NCBI GenBank assembly: GCA_007258455.2
Contig: VDFB02195886.1
Span: 8,472 to 72,471 of the forward strand
DNA: 64,000 nt
Source of the DNA: Sequoia sempervirens
Lineage: Eukaryota > Streptophyta > Pinopsida > Cupressales > Cupressaceae
Direction of reading: 5' to 3'
Below, one piece after another: positions 46,352 to 58,019 of this stretch. Under the pieces are notes generated by a model. It was not told the origin of the DNA. It ran no database searches and worked only from the letters and a program-made list of their open reading frames with translations. The number at the start of each line of letters is the position of its first letter. The stretch's first letter is position 1. A program made the position numbers and the translations under genes.

Positions 46352-47522
46352 GGGTAAAAGCAAGAAGTTGGGTACACGAAGAGGGGAAGTTTCGGCCAAA
46401 AAAAATCTCATAGAAAACGCGTACGCGTTATTAAAAAATGTGTATGCATTATGCTTTGGGTACTTGAGCCTAAAAAACGCATATGCACTAAAAAACGCGT
46501 ACACGTTATATAACGCATACACGTTTTATAACATGTAAAAATTGATTATTTAAAAAAATAAATACTTTTTAAAAATGGGTACCCATTTCTAAAAAGTATT
46601 TATTTTTTAAATAATCAAGAAAATAAAGAACGCATATGTGTTTTATAATGCATATGCGTTTTATATAAATTCAAAATTCCCAACCCACATGCTGCCTCAG
46701 TTTTAGGCTTGGAAATCTGAGCCTTAGCCTTTGACCTGCAACTAAAAAACTAAGGCAGATTGAAGAAGAATGTCCAACTTTGACAATATGGTTGATGGAC
46801 TTTTTTTCTGAATAATCTATAAAATTAAAACCCATTAGAGAATCATGATGTCTACTTTCCAAATATATATATATTTTATTAATATTGGATTATTTTTCTT
46901 TTTAATTAATTTCTAAGCAAACTAGTCCTTAAACTTGAAATATCGGGCTTTTTTTGTTTTTAATAACTTTTTTTTGGTTAAGTTTCTTGTAAAAAAATAA
47001 TATGGCATCAAACTTCAGACAATTCTCTACACAATGAAAAAAAATTCAAAAAATGTTTAGTTTAGGTCCAATTATGTTGTTCGTACACGTCGATTTTTAA
47101 AAACAAAAATTAAGGCTAATAAAAATTTAATAAAAAAAAATAATTCAACCAAAAATTACAAAAAAAATTCAAACCAAACTTCATGTTGTTAGCTCTCTTT
47201 TCCCAAAAGGAATTATTAAAATACTTTTATTTGGATCAAAAAGTGTTGTTCGTACACGTGCTTGGTATTGTAAAAAAAAGGTACTTTTAAAAAGTGGTTT
47301 TTATAGATCCCCATGAAAATTTAATTTCTATAATCTGGGTATTTGAATAATTTACATATTTGGAAACTAAATTCAAAATTATAAATTTCATATTAGTGAA
47401 TTTTTTAAAGATTCATTATGTAAGTGCCTCAAATTTTCAATCCAAGTGTGAGAAATTGTGAAAAACAGCAAAAACACTTCCACTTTTTGAAATTTTGTGT
47501 ACCCAACTTCTTGCATCAGCCC
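46352..47522. mobile_element. Non-autonomous inverted-repeat DNA transposon, 1171 bp
   Basis: The ends are GGGTAAAAGCAAGAAGTTGG at left and, reversed, GGGCTGATGCAAGAAGTTGG at right. Both continue as GTACAC, with an 18-bp perfect core. The direct repeat ACTA flanks the element at 46348-46351 and 47523-47526. Inside are no transposase-like frames, a cluster of palindromic CpG motifs (46416-46660), a 77-bp hairpin, and two copies of 'gttgttcgtacacgt' near 47080 and 47250. The superfamily is unclear: a GGG start suggests PIF/Harbinger, but the 4-bp duplication is not typical of it. Confidence 0.7.
46542..46618. repeat. 77-bp near-perfect palindrome centred on GGGTACCC
   Basis: The arms of about 38 bp differ by one A in a run and one base near the centre. 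It lies inside the 46352-47522 transposon, between clusters of AACGCGTACGCGTT-like motifs, and would form a stable cruciform or an RNA hairpin. Confidence 0.95.
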
Positions 47523-47529
47523 ACTAATA

Positions 47530-49260
47530 AATGCATTGCAAACAATTGATTTTTTTTGTTTCATGGATTGTGCAAACATCTGACTAGCAAGCAAAAATCT
47601 GGAACTGAAGTAATCTATGCTTTTTGTATTCCCTTCCCAACTCATAATGTCCAGATTACATGCATCCAATTTTCTTGTGTAGAATAGGAAGACAGAGCCA
47701 GAAGATGGAGGGCCTCATGGGTCTATACAATGCAATAAGCCAAAAGCAACCCAACCATGTGGGGTTTTTTGAACCACAATCATTGCACAATCTAATGGAC
47801 CACTATCATGAGGTCCAGATGTGCACAAGAAGTCTTGGAAATTTTTAGCGATTGAAATTAGGGTTCTAAAGCCACAGAAAATAACTTTGTCAATATCAGA
47901 TCTCTTAAGCTACAATTATTGTTGGAGATTCTTAACAAGCCCAATGGGTTTTTAATCAAATGCAATTGCCATATTTGAAGCCAGATTTAACAACTTTCAC
48001 CAAAATTTGATCTCATATATTTCCATCACAGTTGCATGTGCATAACAAGCCTTGTTCAATTATATATGCCCCACTGCCTCTATATTAAACATTTTAGGCT
48101 TTGAATTATTATTAATTCTATTTGGCAGCTCACTTGCATAGCTTGCCCTTGATTGGTCACCATTTGAATTTTATTAAGATCATCCCCAATGTCTTGTCTT
48201 CTATTGACCATATTCTAAATCTAATCAAGACAATTTATTATTTTTTCCATTCCTTCTAGAATAGTCTACAACACTTACAAGTTTCATATAGAGGCAATGC
48301 GTTATTAAATTTCCCTCATGTTACTTAGAATTTCATTGAACAAAATATTAATGCAATCCCATCCAAGGTTTTCGGAATGATGATTTTCTTGATAGAAAAT
48401 AGCTAAGATCTGAGGGAGGGCCTAAATCCCTCAATGAAATCAACTACGTAGCCAAGGTCAACCCAATCTTGCACCGAATAACTGAAATGCATTTCTTAAA
48501 TAGATTAAAAAATCATAGTATTTTTCAATAAGTTAGAGGATCTTTTGGATTCTTGAAAGAAATTTTGGAAAATAATCTCATCAAACACTGGCATCAAAGT
48601 CCTCACCTCATAAGCATCCCATTGTTATGCCAGAATCCTTGCCTCAGCAAGAATGTTGTTGGTAAGCCAATTAAGGATTACTTCTCTGAGCATGGCACTA
48701 ATGATCAGGAGGAAGCCACCCTTGACAATGAGGCTCTTGATAAACCAACCTCAAGTCCATAGCAAAATCAAGACCAAATGCCTCCACTTCATTATCAGAG
48801 CCCTATGTGATCAATATTAGTAGAAGAATCCTAGAGGCACATGGCTAGATGATCCTTTAGTAGGTCTTTAGCTCTAACAACAATCTTAGGGCTATCTTTT
48901 GAGACACCATCACAATCTAATTCAAATGTCTATCCTTGGGGAGGACCCATCTTATTGAATATCAACTTTGAATTAAGCTTCATTTTTTAATTTATTTTTA
49001 TTGGTTATGGTTATGTCAACTACATTTTTCTCTCGTGCATTTATTGTTATTCCACTGTAAACTTTTTATGATATTTTGCATTAATTGTAACTGTTTTCTA
49101 TTATCATTTTTTTAAAACAATTTGATTGAATTTTCTTTCAATATGTACTATTTTTTACCAAAACTTAGATCATCTAATTTCAAAAATGCACTTTTTTCAA
49201 ATTTAACCTTAACTTAAGCATTTGATAATAATTTAAATGGTTAAATTCAATTATTTTTAA
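47530..49260. other. No gene recognised
   Basis: Moderately AT-rich with short frames only (for example 47660-47848 and 48553-48762). None carries a motif I can support. Confidence 0.45.
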
Positions 49261-49264
49261 CATA

Positions 49265-49630
49265 AAGGAGGGGTAAAAATTTATTAAAACAAGAAGAAGT
49301 ACAAAGCAAGGGCATTACATAGCCCTATCAAGCTCCACCAAGTGATCCAACTGTTGAGACAGATCCGGGGGTAACTGACCCCAGTCCAAATTCCAATCAT
49401 GAATATGATTAGAAGCCCATTTAACCAAACAATCAGCAACACCATTCCATTCTCTAGGAATATGAGTGAAAGTAACAAACTCCAAATCAACTTAGCTTCT
49501 TTTTTAAACACTCTTTTCTCAAAATTTAATAGTAAATTTGAAATTTCTGTAATAATTTTGGTTAAATTCAATTGCCAATGCTTTTTTTCGATAAACTGCA
49601 TAGAAGCTTTTGTTCTAACGTGTTGAGTTC
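49265..49630 (-). pseudogene. LINE 3' end with RNase H C-terminus
   Basis: The minus strand encodes FTHIPREWNGVADCLVKWAS, the end of a plant LINE RNase H domain (compare HILREWNRAADCLAKWAS at about 40935), then a tail and TAG near 49315, and a 3' UTR ending 'aataaatttttacccctcc'. A frameshift separates it from the upstream part (49480-49601). It is heavily 5'-truncated. No clear target duplication was found. It belongs to a family related to the 37.7-41.2 kb LINE. Confidence 0.8.
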
Positions 49631-49649
49631 TTTAAAATTTAATTGATTT

Positions 49650-50434
49650 TTTGTTGTCATTTCCACTATTTTTGTTTCAAAGGTGGAATAATGGATGAGA
49701 ATCATGGCTTTTATTTTCATTGTTAAAATTTGATGGTTAATGATTAAAATAGTTATTGAATAATGTGAATGGAGTTCTTTGAATGAAGTAATTTGGAGTT
49801 ACCAATGTAGGTAATCTGATCTAGGAATAGGAGCACCCAAGAGCTAGCCAATCGAGGGGTTGTAGATTAGATAGATAAGTATTTTACTTCTAATTATGTA
49901 CTTTCCTTTAGTAGATAATAATTAGAATTGTAGTTTATTTTCATATGTGTAATTCTATCAAGATCAATCTTGTAGGTTGTAGCTGAGTTTGTAGTCTTTG
50001 AATTTAGTGTCTGAAGTTTTGGAGCACCTTCTTTTAGTTGTTTTAGATTAGTAAATCATTTTTTGCTAGTTGTTTAGATTGTTATCTTTTGATTAGATCA
50101 ATGTTTCCTAGTTTCTTTACAAGCTTTACTTCAACAATCTATACATTTCTTAGTTTAATCATTTCCATGCTTTCGAGTTTAGTTGTTATGCTTTTTAGAT
50201 TCATAGTTTTCTACTTTTTAGTTTAGTTATTTCAAGCTTTCTAGATAGATGATTTCCTACTTTCTAAGTTTAGTGGCTTCTTAGTTTAGAGTTTTATTTC
50301 AACTGTTCAGTATTTAGGAAACCTGGGAGAGATAGTCAAGATGTCTTCTATTGCATATAGCATTTGGACACTACCTAGTCAATATATTAATGTGTTTATC
50401 AACTAAAGTGTTATGGCCTAACGACAACCTATCA
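49650..50434 (+). repeat. Probable 5' LTR of the gypsy element, right end only
   Basis: The primer site begins five bases after a 'tatca' end at 50434. The preceding 780 bp is T-rich with repeated 'tttctagtttagtt' pieces. The left end and the partner LTR are not identified, so the start is a guess. Confidence 0.4.
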
Positions 50435-50439
50435 CTTTT

Positions 50440-50458
50440 TAGTGTCGTTGTTGGGGAC
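50440..50458 (+). promoter_or_regulatory. Gypsy primer binding site, tRNA-Asp type, decayed
   Basis: TAGTGTCGTTGTTGGGGAC aligns to the common plant gypsy site TGGCGCCGTTGCCGGGGAC without gaps. All five differences are C-to-T or G-to-A. Confidence 0.75.
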
Positions 50459-50559
50459 CTTCTTTTTCTAGTGTTAGTAGGAGATACCTTGAATACCTCT
50501 TTTAGGAACAAAAATAGTCCTTTGGCTTCTTTTTCTACATGGTTAGGAAATGAGGCCCC

Positions 50560-51413
50560 CATGAAAGATTCATACCAAAACCCCCCCAATCGATGTACCA
50601 ACTACAAGTAGGGAGGAAGGAAACTCAGATCAAGAACTTATTGAGGAATTGACCGAGCAAGGTCAACCTGAGACCTTCTCACATACCCCAGAAAGAGAAC
50701 ATATAGTTGTAGAGGAGCATATTCCTTTGCAAACTCCAGAACCTCACCCAACTAAGTGAATTTTTAAAGAGGATCACATTGGACCCTTCAACATCACCAT
50801 AGAAATTCTTCCAACAACAATAACCCTCCACCACCATGCACATTCACTTATCCTATTGCTATTGATGCAGATGACGATATGATAATAGAAAATATCCACT
50901 AGCCTTCTTTCCAACCTTTCGAGGTTTGTCTACTGAGAACCCTAACCAGTTTCTGTTTGAGTTTAAAGTCTTGTGTCGGACATATGAATACAAGAGTGAT
51001 AATTAGAAACTAAAGCTTTTCCCCTCCACTTTGAAAGACTCAGCCATGCACTGGTTTATGGGATTAGCTTCTCATTTGATAACCTCTTGAGATGAAATGG
51101 AGTTTGCCTTTCTAGAGAAATACCAAAGTTACTGTAGGATCAGCAATAGGAAAGAAGAATTGTTCAAAATAAGGTAAAATGAGGATGAAAGTCTAGAGGA
51201 TTACCCAAATAGGTTTATCTTCTTATCTAAATGATGTGGTGGAGAAGTCATAAGTCTTGATACTCTAAATACCCTATTCCTTAAAGGTATCAATGACGAA
51301 GCTCAAAGGAGCTTGGATTTAATGGGGAAAGGAGACATGTCCCAACTAGGGCTTGACGATATTACTGAATTGTGTCAAAATTTCTCTCGTTCTTGAGGAG
51401 GTATTTGAAAGTC
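50560..51413 (+). pseudogene. Gypsy gag, N-terminal part
   Basis: The capsid (Retrotrans_gag) region reads FRGLSTENPNQFLFEF, LKLFPSTLKDSAMHWFMGL, FLEKYQSYCR and EDESLEDY, then FLKGI and LMGKGDMSQL. In-frame stops lie at 51004, 51088, 51175, 51232 and 51394. The frame resumes at 57046 after the nested element. Gag would form the virus-like particle. Confidence 0.85.
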
Positions 51414-52492
51414 TGTTAAAAAAGTGCAGGACAACTAAGAGGGGGGTGAATTAGTTGTCACCAAATTCAAACACAAATCTTCAACACTTATCAATTTCAA
51501 AACCACACTAAATTATGTTATTAAGTATGAACATGAAATGCAGATAACAAAAAGCAAAATCAACACAATGAACACCAAATTTTATGTGGAAAACCCAATA
51601 AGGGAAAAACCATGGTGAGGATTAACTCACAATATAAAGTAGTTCCAAAACCAAATATATAAGGCTCCCTACCAATGACTCCTTGCCCTGAATAGGACTC
51701 ACTGTTCAGATACAAAAGCTCACTGCTTACAAGGAGGCACATTGCTTACAAAAGATTACAAAACAAAATTTGGCTTCACAGAAAAAATGAATTGAAGAAA
51801 GTGCACCTAAAAAGTGTTGATATATAGATCTAGTGATGCTCAATAAATAGACTTAATGTACTTCATCATCTTCACACTTTTCGCATTCACAGCTTCACAA
51901 TCACTACTACTTCTTTATTACTCATTCTTCAAGCCTATCTAATATATATGCTCAACCCATCTATAAGCATCAATTAGGTTAGCCTAATTAGATGCATTTC
52001 CTTGTTTACCAAAATACCAACTGTCGACTTCAACTATTTGCAAAATATTTCCAACCAATAAATCAAAACGTGTAGCATACTTTATCGTATTGGCATAGAC
52101 CTAAGATAGGTTGCACATATATCCTCATAACAAAAATTGATTCACCATATTACAACTTATTCATGAAGTCGACCAAAAATAGACTTAGTTGCAAAAAGTA
52201 ATCAATAGAATAATTTTGATACATCGTACGAGTACCGGAGCATGAGATATTTTGACCATACATGCTTTCAACATCCATAAATTGTTTCCAAAAATTGTAG
52301 GCAACAACTATCAACCATGGAGGATTGCTGACTAAAATATTGGAGGGTGTAGCTTGTATACTGGTTCAAATATCAGACCAAAATACCGGATCAAGCATTG
52401 ACTTAGACTTGCAATCACAACCCGTATAACATGGTGACATCAATGACAACACAAAATTTTAGAGATAGTCATTCTTTTTCATTCTTCCAACA
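51414..52492 (-). repeat. 3' LTR of the nested element (1079 bp)
   Basis: It begins TGTTGGAAG and ends TTTTTAACA on the minus strand, next to the polypurine tract. It is collinear with 55978-57040. Confidence 0.93.
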
Positions 52493-53150
52493 ATCTCCCC
52501 CTTTGTCATTGATGGAAACATGTGCCAAAATTTACAAAACACAACATTCTCTCCTCTTATCACCTTAGTTGTTCTCCACATTACTCTCTCCCCCCTCGAC
52601 ATCAATGGAAAAGGGAAATCAAAAGGTACGATGTAAACATATGTATATGAAGACCTTGTATATACATAAATTCAAGCTTCCCATTTCAAACATTCAAATG
52701 AGAATGACACCTTTTACATGAAACATTTTCTTGTACCTCTCTCTTATGATTGGAAGAATCCTTTTTCCAAGAAAGCATAGTCAAATTCATTCTTGCACTC
52801 ATACCTTCCAATAAAGATAACTACGTAAAGGAGGATGTTTGATTAGAAGACAAACACAGTTGTTCACAATTTTTTGCATCAGAGAGAATTCCAGAGAGAT
52901 GATCCAATCAGACCTTAAAAACTTTTGTAACCAACCAGAAGGTTTTAACCATATCTTTTCTTTTCCTTTGAGTAGTTAGCAATTCCACTTACAATTCACC
53001 AACTCTTATTCTCTATTTTCCATCCATGTCTTTGAATAAATCAAAGTTCTTTACAATACTGCTCATCTCATATTCAATGGCTTCAATTCTACTTCTGAAA
53101 TTGTCAACAACTGTTAGCCACTAGAGACAATACCTGTAGGTGTTAGATAT

Positions 53151-54320
53151 TTATTTGATGCATTCTTTTATCTCATTAGTATGTTTAGATAGCACTTGTT
53201 TTTCTTTGTTACATCTTCTTTCAAGCATAGCTTTGAACTTATGACCTTCGGGTCCTTCCAACAATTTTCTCTCTTCGATAATATCTACTAGATCATCTGG
53301 AAAAGAGTCTGACACATCTGAAACTGAAATACCCTTATTGAGCAAATAATCAACCAGCACAGATGTCATCAATTTTAAGTTTCTCAATCGGAGAGCACGC
53401 ATTCCACATTTCACCAATCTTCTTCATTTCACTCTTATCTAGTAGCATCCGTATATCCTCTGGATCAAAGGACTCAGATTTAGACAAAATTTCTTCTTCA
53501 TTCTTCTTTTCTTCCAAGACATATGTTACAATAGTTTTCTTCTTTTTAGGTTCTGGAGGGGACTCACCAATGATAACTTCCAACTCTTTCTTACCAAAGG
53601 ATGAACCCACTTCAGACTGACTAGGTATTATCATACCAGAGCATAGATTTGTCTTCATGGATATGAAATATTTTTTGCACACACTTACATTGTTCACCAA
53701 TGATTCCAAGTATCTATAAACTTGTTTCCCAACAGGAATACCAGATTCCCACTCAAAATTTTCTCTTCCTAGTAGCGAGTTCAAAAAGTAAAAAGTAAAG
53801 CACACAAACAAAGATCCAAAATGAAAAGGATAACCCTCAACCAATGACATTCAGGAATTCTCAGTTAGTTTTCCAAGTAATAGGCTACACAGATCAAACT
53901 ATTTGTTTTCATTATCATGTGTGCAAGATATACAGCAACAGCCAAAGTCGAACCTTCATGGTTTCTGAAATAGATTTTATAAGAAATGCCATACGCAACA
54001 TACCTTATAGCAGAATCCACAAGAGTTTTTATCAATAGAGCTCAAGGGTCTTTATCAATTCCAGTAAGTTCCTTCACATCTTTGTATCTCACAGTTTTCT
54101 TCCCAAAGAGATCCCCAACATTGCATAAGCCAGTAATTGCTTCGATCGCTTCCTTCGTGATCAGGTAGGGTTTTTCCAACATAATACTATCATTCTTGAA
54201 TCGAATCAACAACAACAAGATGAAATCTTTATCTACAAACTAGGGAAATTCTCCCCATAAATCCATACCTAGGGTTTTTATGCTCAGTAACTCATTTTCC
54301 TTTAGCCCTAGTTCCATTTC
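53151..54320 (-). pseudogene. Unknown ORF inside the nested LTR element
   Basis: On the minus strand a decayed frame of about 380 codons can be followed with frameshifts near 53850 and 53380 and stops near 54240 and 54045. It includes FKNDSIMLEKPYLITKEAI, IRYVAYGISYKIYFRN, YPFHFGSLFVCFTFYFLNSL, an acidic PPEPKKKK segment, and FPDDLVDIIEERKLLEGPEG. It is not a pol domain. It resembles neither reverse transcriptase nor integrase, and I cannot name a family. Its place between gag and the polypurine tract suggests either a captured host sequence or an element-specific accessory ORF. Confidence 0.55.
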
Positions 54321-54889
54321 CTTTATCTTTCTATGATCAAATTCTTCCTATTTAGCTCATTTCAACTTCATTGGAATGTCGCCACTTGATCCTCTTTCCA
54401 TTTTCATGCTTATCTTTCTTGAATTTGTTATTGTTAGTCGAAACTTCTTCCTTTTCCCTTCAAGTCCCCTTTGTAAACTGAAAAATAATTCCTGAGTATC
54501 CGTGATAATTTCTTTAGAATTGCTTCAAATCTCTCCAAGATGCCTTTCAAACTCTTCAAGTGCTCAAGTGATCAAAAAGACTTACGAATTTTACCTTATA
54601 CACCATCAATTTTCCCTAATTCGCATTAAATGCAACAGACATCAAAACGCTGCTAAAACCATTCTTCTCAACAGAAAAAACCCTAATTTGATCCGCAAAT
54701 TAACATGCCAACATTTTTTCTTTTGGTTTCTTTTCCAAAATTTCATTTTATTCATTCTTCACGATACATCCTCATGTCAGCCTTTGACACACCATTCATC
54801 CAGGGGGTTTTTACAATTTTTTGATAATGCTCCCCTAAAGACCATGCTCAATCTAGTTCCCAAAGGAATTATCCATACAAGATGAGGGC

Positions 54890-55907
54890 ATGACACATCA
54901 TTAGTTTCAGGTTCTTCTTCTTTCTTCCTCCATATCTTATTCATTTCTTGCTTTATCTCTTTGTCGATTTTCTTTATCGGCTCATTTTTCTCTACTAGAG
55001 CAGACTGCTTTCCCTTCTTACTTCTGCAAACCTTTGAGATATGTCCAAGTTTTTTAGAATTATAATAAACAACACTTTTTTGATTAGTCTGACCTCCATT
55101 ACTTCTTTATCTACATTGATTTTCTTTGAGTCCAAATTTTTTGTAGGTATAGCAGTAGCCATTAAAAGATTGATTCATTTTTCCTCCATTAAACCTATTC
55201 ATCATTACTCAACTGATCATTCTCACCTGATATTTGCATTCAGTACCTTTATGTCCAACTTTCTTGCATGAAAAATGTTGTCCAAAGAAAGAGCTAGTAA
55301 ACTGATTCATCCCACTCCTACATTTTGTTGCCTTGTGACCATATTTATTACAGAAAAAGCAAATACCATTAAAAGATGGATACCTTTGTGCATTAGGTTG
55401 TTTCACATGCGGTCTCTTTGAAGAATTTCTTGAATTTCTTTCTTGCTTTCCTTTTTCTTGAGTCTTTTGATTTTCCTTTGAACTTTCATCTGTTTCATTT
55501 CCCAAGCCACCTTTTTCTTTACTTGGTTTCGGTCCTACAAGCAGTTTTGCAATCTTTTCAGAGCTAGATCTGAAATTGTTCTCATAGAGTTTTTCCTTCT
55601 CTAGTTCTACTCTCAAGTTTACTACCTCATGTTCAAGTTTAGAGCACTCATCAGATTTGTTTTGCACCATTGTATTCAAACATTCTTCAATTCTCTTATT
55701 TTCTTCTACAAGCACGTTTACGCTGATTATCTCTTGTTTCTGTTGCTCACTCACTTCTCTATCTCTTTCCTTGAACTTCTTTAATTGTTCTTTCAATTTC
55801 TGGACACATTCATTTGCATCTTCAAGATTTTCTTTTAGATCTTTGTTTTCATTTTCAACTTTTTCAAGGTCCTCAAGTGTAACCCAAAGTTCTTCTTTAT
55901 CATCCAT
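54890..55907 (-). pseudogene. Gag-like zinc-knuckle protein of the nested element
   Basis: The likely start is ATG at 55905-55907. Upstream codons translate the primer site and are not protein. A charged coiled-coil region of about 110 residues comes first. The first CX2CX4HX4C knuckle is intact (CFFCNKYGHKATKC, near 55360-55320). The second has His for the first Cys (HFSCKKVGHKGTEC). After a TGA at 55209 the frame goes on to two more decayed knuckles near 55165-55125 and 55070-55030, in which Cys codons have become Tyr or Ser. Arrays like this occur in some plant copia gag proteins. The usual N-terminal gag domain is missing. Confidence 0.75.
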
Positions 55908-55962
55908 TTGATCAATCTTCAGGATCTTCCTCAAGCAGTTAATCTCTATACTAAGGAACCAA

Positions 55963-55975
55963 GGCTCTGATACCA
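55963..55975 (-). promoter_or_regulatory. Primer binding site, initiator tRNA-Met
   Basis: The minus strand reads TGGTATCAGAGCC, two bases from the 5' LTR at 55978. It is the standard plant copia primer site and fixes the element's orientation. Confidence 0.92.
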
Positions 55976-55977
55976 AT

Positions 55978-57040
55978 TGTTAAAAAGACACAAGACAATT
56001 GAGAGGGGGGGTGAATCAGTTGTCACCAAACTCAAACACAAATATTCAACACTTATCAATTTCACAACCACACTCTTCTATTATTAAGTATGAACATGAA
56101 GTGCAGATAACAAAAAGCAAAATCAACACAATGAACACCAGATTTTACATGGAAAACCCAATAAGGGAAAAACCACGTTGAGGATTAACTCACAATATAA
56201 AGTAGTTCCAAAACCAAATATATAAGGCTCACTACCCTCAATAGGACTCACTATCTGGATACAAAATATCACTACTTACAAGGAGGCCCACTGCCTACAA
56301 AAGATTACAAAACAAAAATTGGCTTCACGACCAAAATGAACTGAAGAAAGTGCACCTAACAAGTGTTGATATAGTTCCAGTGATGCTCAATAAACATACT
56401 TAACATGCACTTCATCATCTTCACACTTTTTGCATTCATAGCTTCACAATCACTACTAATTCTTCATTACTCAATCTTCAAACCTATCCAATATATATAC
56501 TTGATCCATCTGTAAGCATTAATTAGGTCATCCTAATTAGATGCATTTCCTTGTTTACCAAAAATACCAATTGTCAGCTTCAAGTATTTGCAAAATATTT
56601 CCAACCAATAAATCAAAATGTGTAGCATACTTTATCATGTCGGCATAGACCTAAGATAGGTCGCACATATATCTGCATAACAAAAATTGATTCACCATAT
56701 CACAACTTATTCATGAAGTCAGCCAAAAATAGACTGTTACAAAAAGTAATCAACAAAATAATGTCGATATGTCATACGAGCATTGGAGCTTGCAAAATTC
56801 TGATCATACATGCTTTCAACGTCCATAAATTATTTCCCAAAACCGCAGGTAGCAACTATCAACCATGGAGGATTGCATACTAAAATACTAGAGGGTGTAG
56901 CTTGTATATCGATTTAGATACTAGACCAAAATATTGGATCAAGCACTAACTTAAACTTGCAATCACAACCCATATAACATGGTGACACCAATGACAACAC
57001 AAAACTGTAGAGATAACCATTCTTCTTCATTCTTCCAACA
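55978..57040 (-). repeat. 5' LTR of the nested element (1063 bp)
   Basis: It is collinear with 51414-52492. Differences are mainly scattered substitutions, with a few short indels, including loss of an 18-20 bp stretch near 56235. Confidence 0.93.
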
Positions 57041-57045
57041 AAGTC

Positions 57046-57990
57046 CACCCTCTTTAAAGGTTCCAATGAAATAGGAAAACTATGTGAAGAGTTAGCCAAC
57101 TTCAAGACTAACATTCTTGTTCAGCTAAACACTACATTAGACAGCGTACAGGCTAAAACACGAAATCCTAATACTTTGTCCATTTACTACCCCAGGTGCT
57201 CAAACAAACATTTGCTAAGGGAATGCCTTTTGGACAAAGTTGATGAAATTGATGTTTGTCAAGTATGTGACAAAAATCACCCCACTGATCAGTGTGAGCT
57301 TCTAAATGACATTAAGAATTCCAATAAAAGAACACCCCTAGTTGAGGAAAAAATCAACATCGTAAATCAAAGAACTGGAGGAAATTTTTCCTATGGCCAA
57401 AATTCAAACCCTAACTAGAGACCTCAACCCAACTAGAACAATAATCTATGGGAAGCACCCCGGCATCAAGCACCACCTCTAGTACCAACTAATTGGGGAA
57501 CTTATCCTTGGGGACCACCTGAATGGGAAAATCAATCTTGGGGCAATCCTTAGTGGCCTAACCAGCCTCAACAATAGTGGTACTCTCAAAATCCCACGTG
57601 TTAATGGAATCAACCTCAGTATTAGTTCTATACTGGTCTCGGAAGGATTCCTACTCAACAACAAAATCTTTTACTACCTCCCCAAAATACTCAACAAAAT
57701 GAACAAATTAACCAACCACCACTTCCATCGCAACCCATTTTGAACCCAAAGAATAATCACCCAAATACTCCAGTGTATTCTACCGAATAGGACAATATCA
57801 CTGGACTTAACACAATACATTGTGGAAACTTGCAATTGAGGTCTAGAAAAATACTTTCGTAGTCGACTATTGAAGAAATCTTGGATGAACCTATTAAGAA
57901 GTCTACTAAGACAACTTCAACAATGCCCACATCCATAGAACAAGCCCTAGAAGCTACTCAAAATAAGCCCGACCTGCCATCTTCAGCTGG
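57046..57990 (+). pseudogene. Gypsy gag, C-terminal part with paired zinc fingers
   Basis: Gag resumes and shows two CX2CX3HX4C fingers at about 57182-57300 (CPRCSNKHLLREC and CQVCDKNHPTDQC), then a Pro/Gln/Trp-rich tail with stops. The fingers would bind the element's RNA. Confidence 0.75.
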
Positions 57991-58019
57991 AGCTTTCGAC
58001 CTAGCTTAGGAGGAGGGGG

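Larger units (their letters stand above)
51414..57040 (-). mobile_element. Nested non-autonomous copia-like LTR element, 5.6 kb
   Basis: LTRs lie at 51414-52492 and 55978-57040. Both start TGTTAAAAA and end CCAACA on the plus strand. The flanks carry an exact 5-bp target duplication, AAGTC (51409-51413 and 57041-57045). The minus-strand primer site TGGTATCAGAGCC (55963-55975) matches initiator-Met tRNA, and a polypurine tract AAAGGGGGAGATTG abuts the other LTR near 52493-52505. The interior, about 3.5 kb, has a zinc-knuckle gag-like ORF and an unrelated second ORF but no protease, integrase or reverse transcriptase. It must have moved using enzymes from elsewhere. The two LTRs differ at roughly one base in ten over their first 120 bp by eye. 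Confidence 0.93.

Noticed and set aside
47388..47848. Short frames flanking the right end of the inverted-repeat transposon
   Set aside because: They cross the element boundary or lack any recognisable motif.
55908..55976. N-terminal 23 residues of the nested gag frame
   Set aside because: They are the translated primer binding site and leader, starting at a non-ATG codon.
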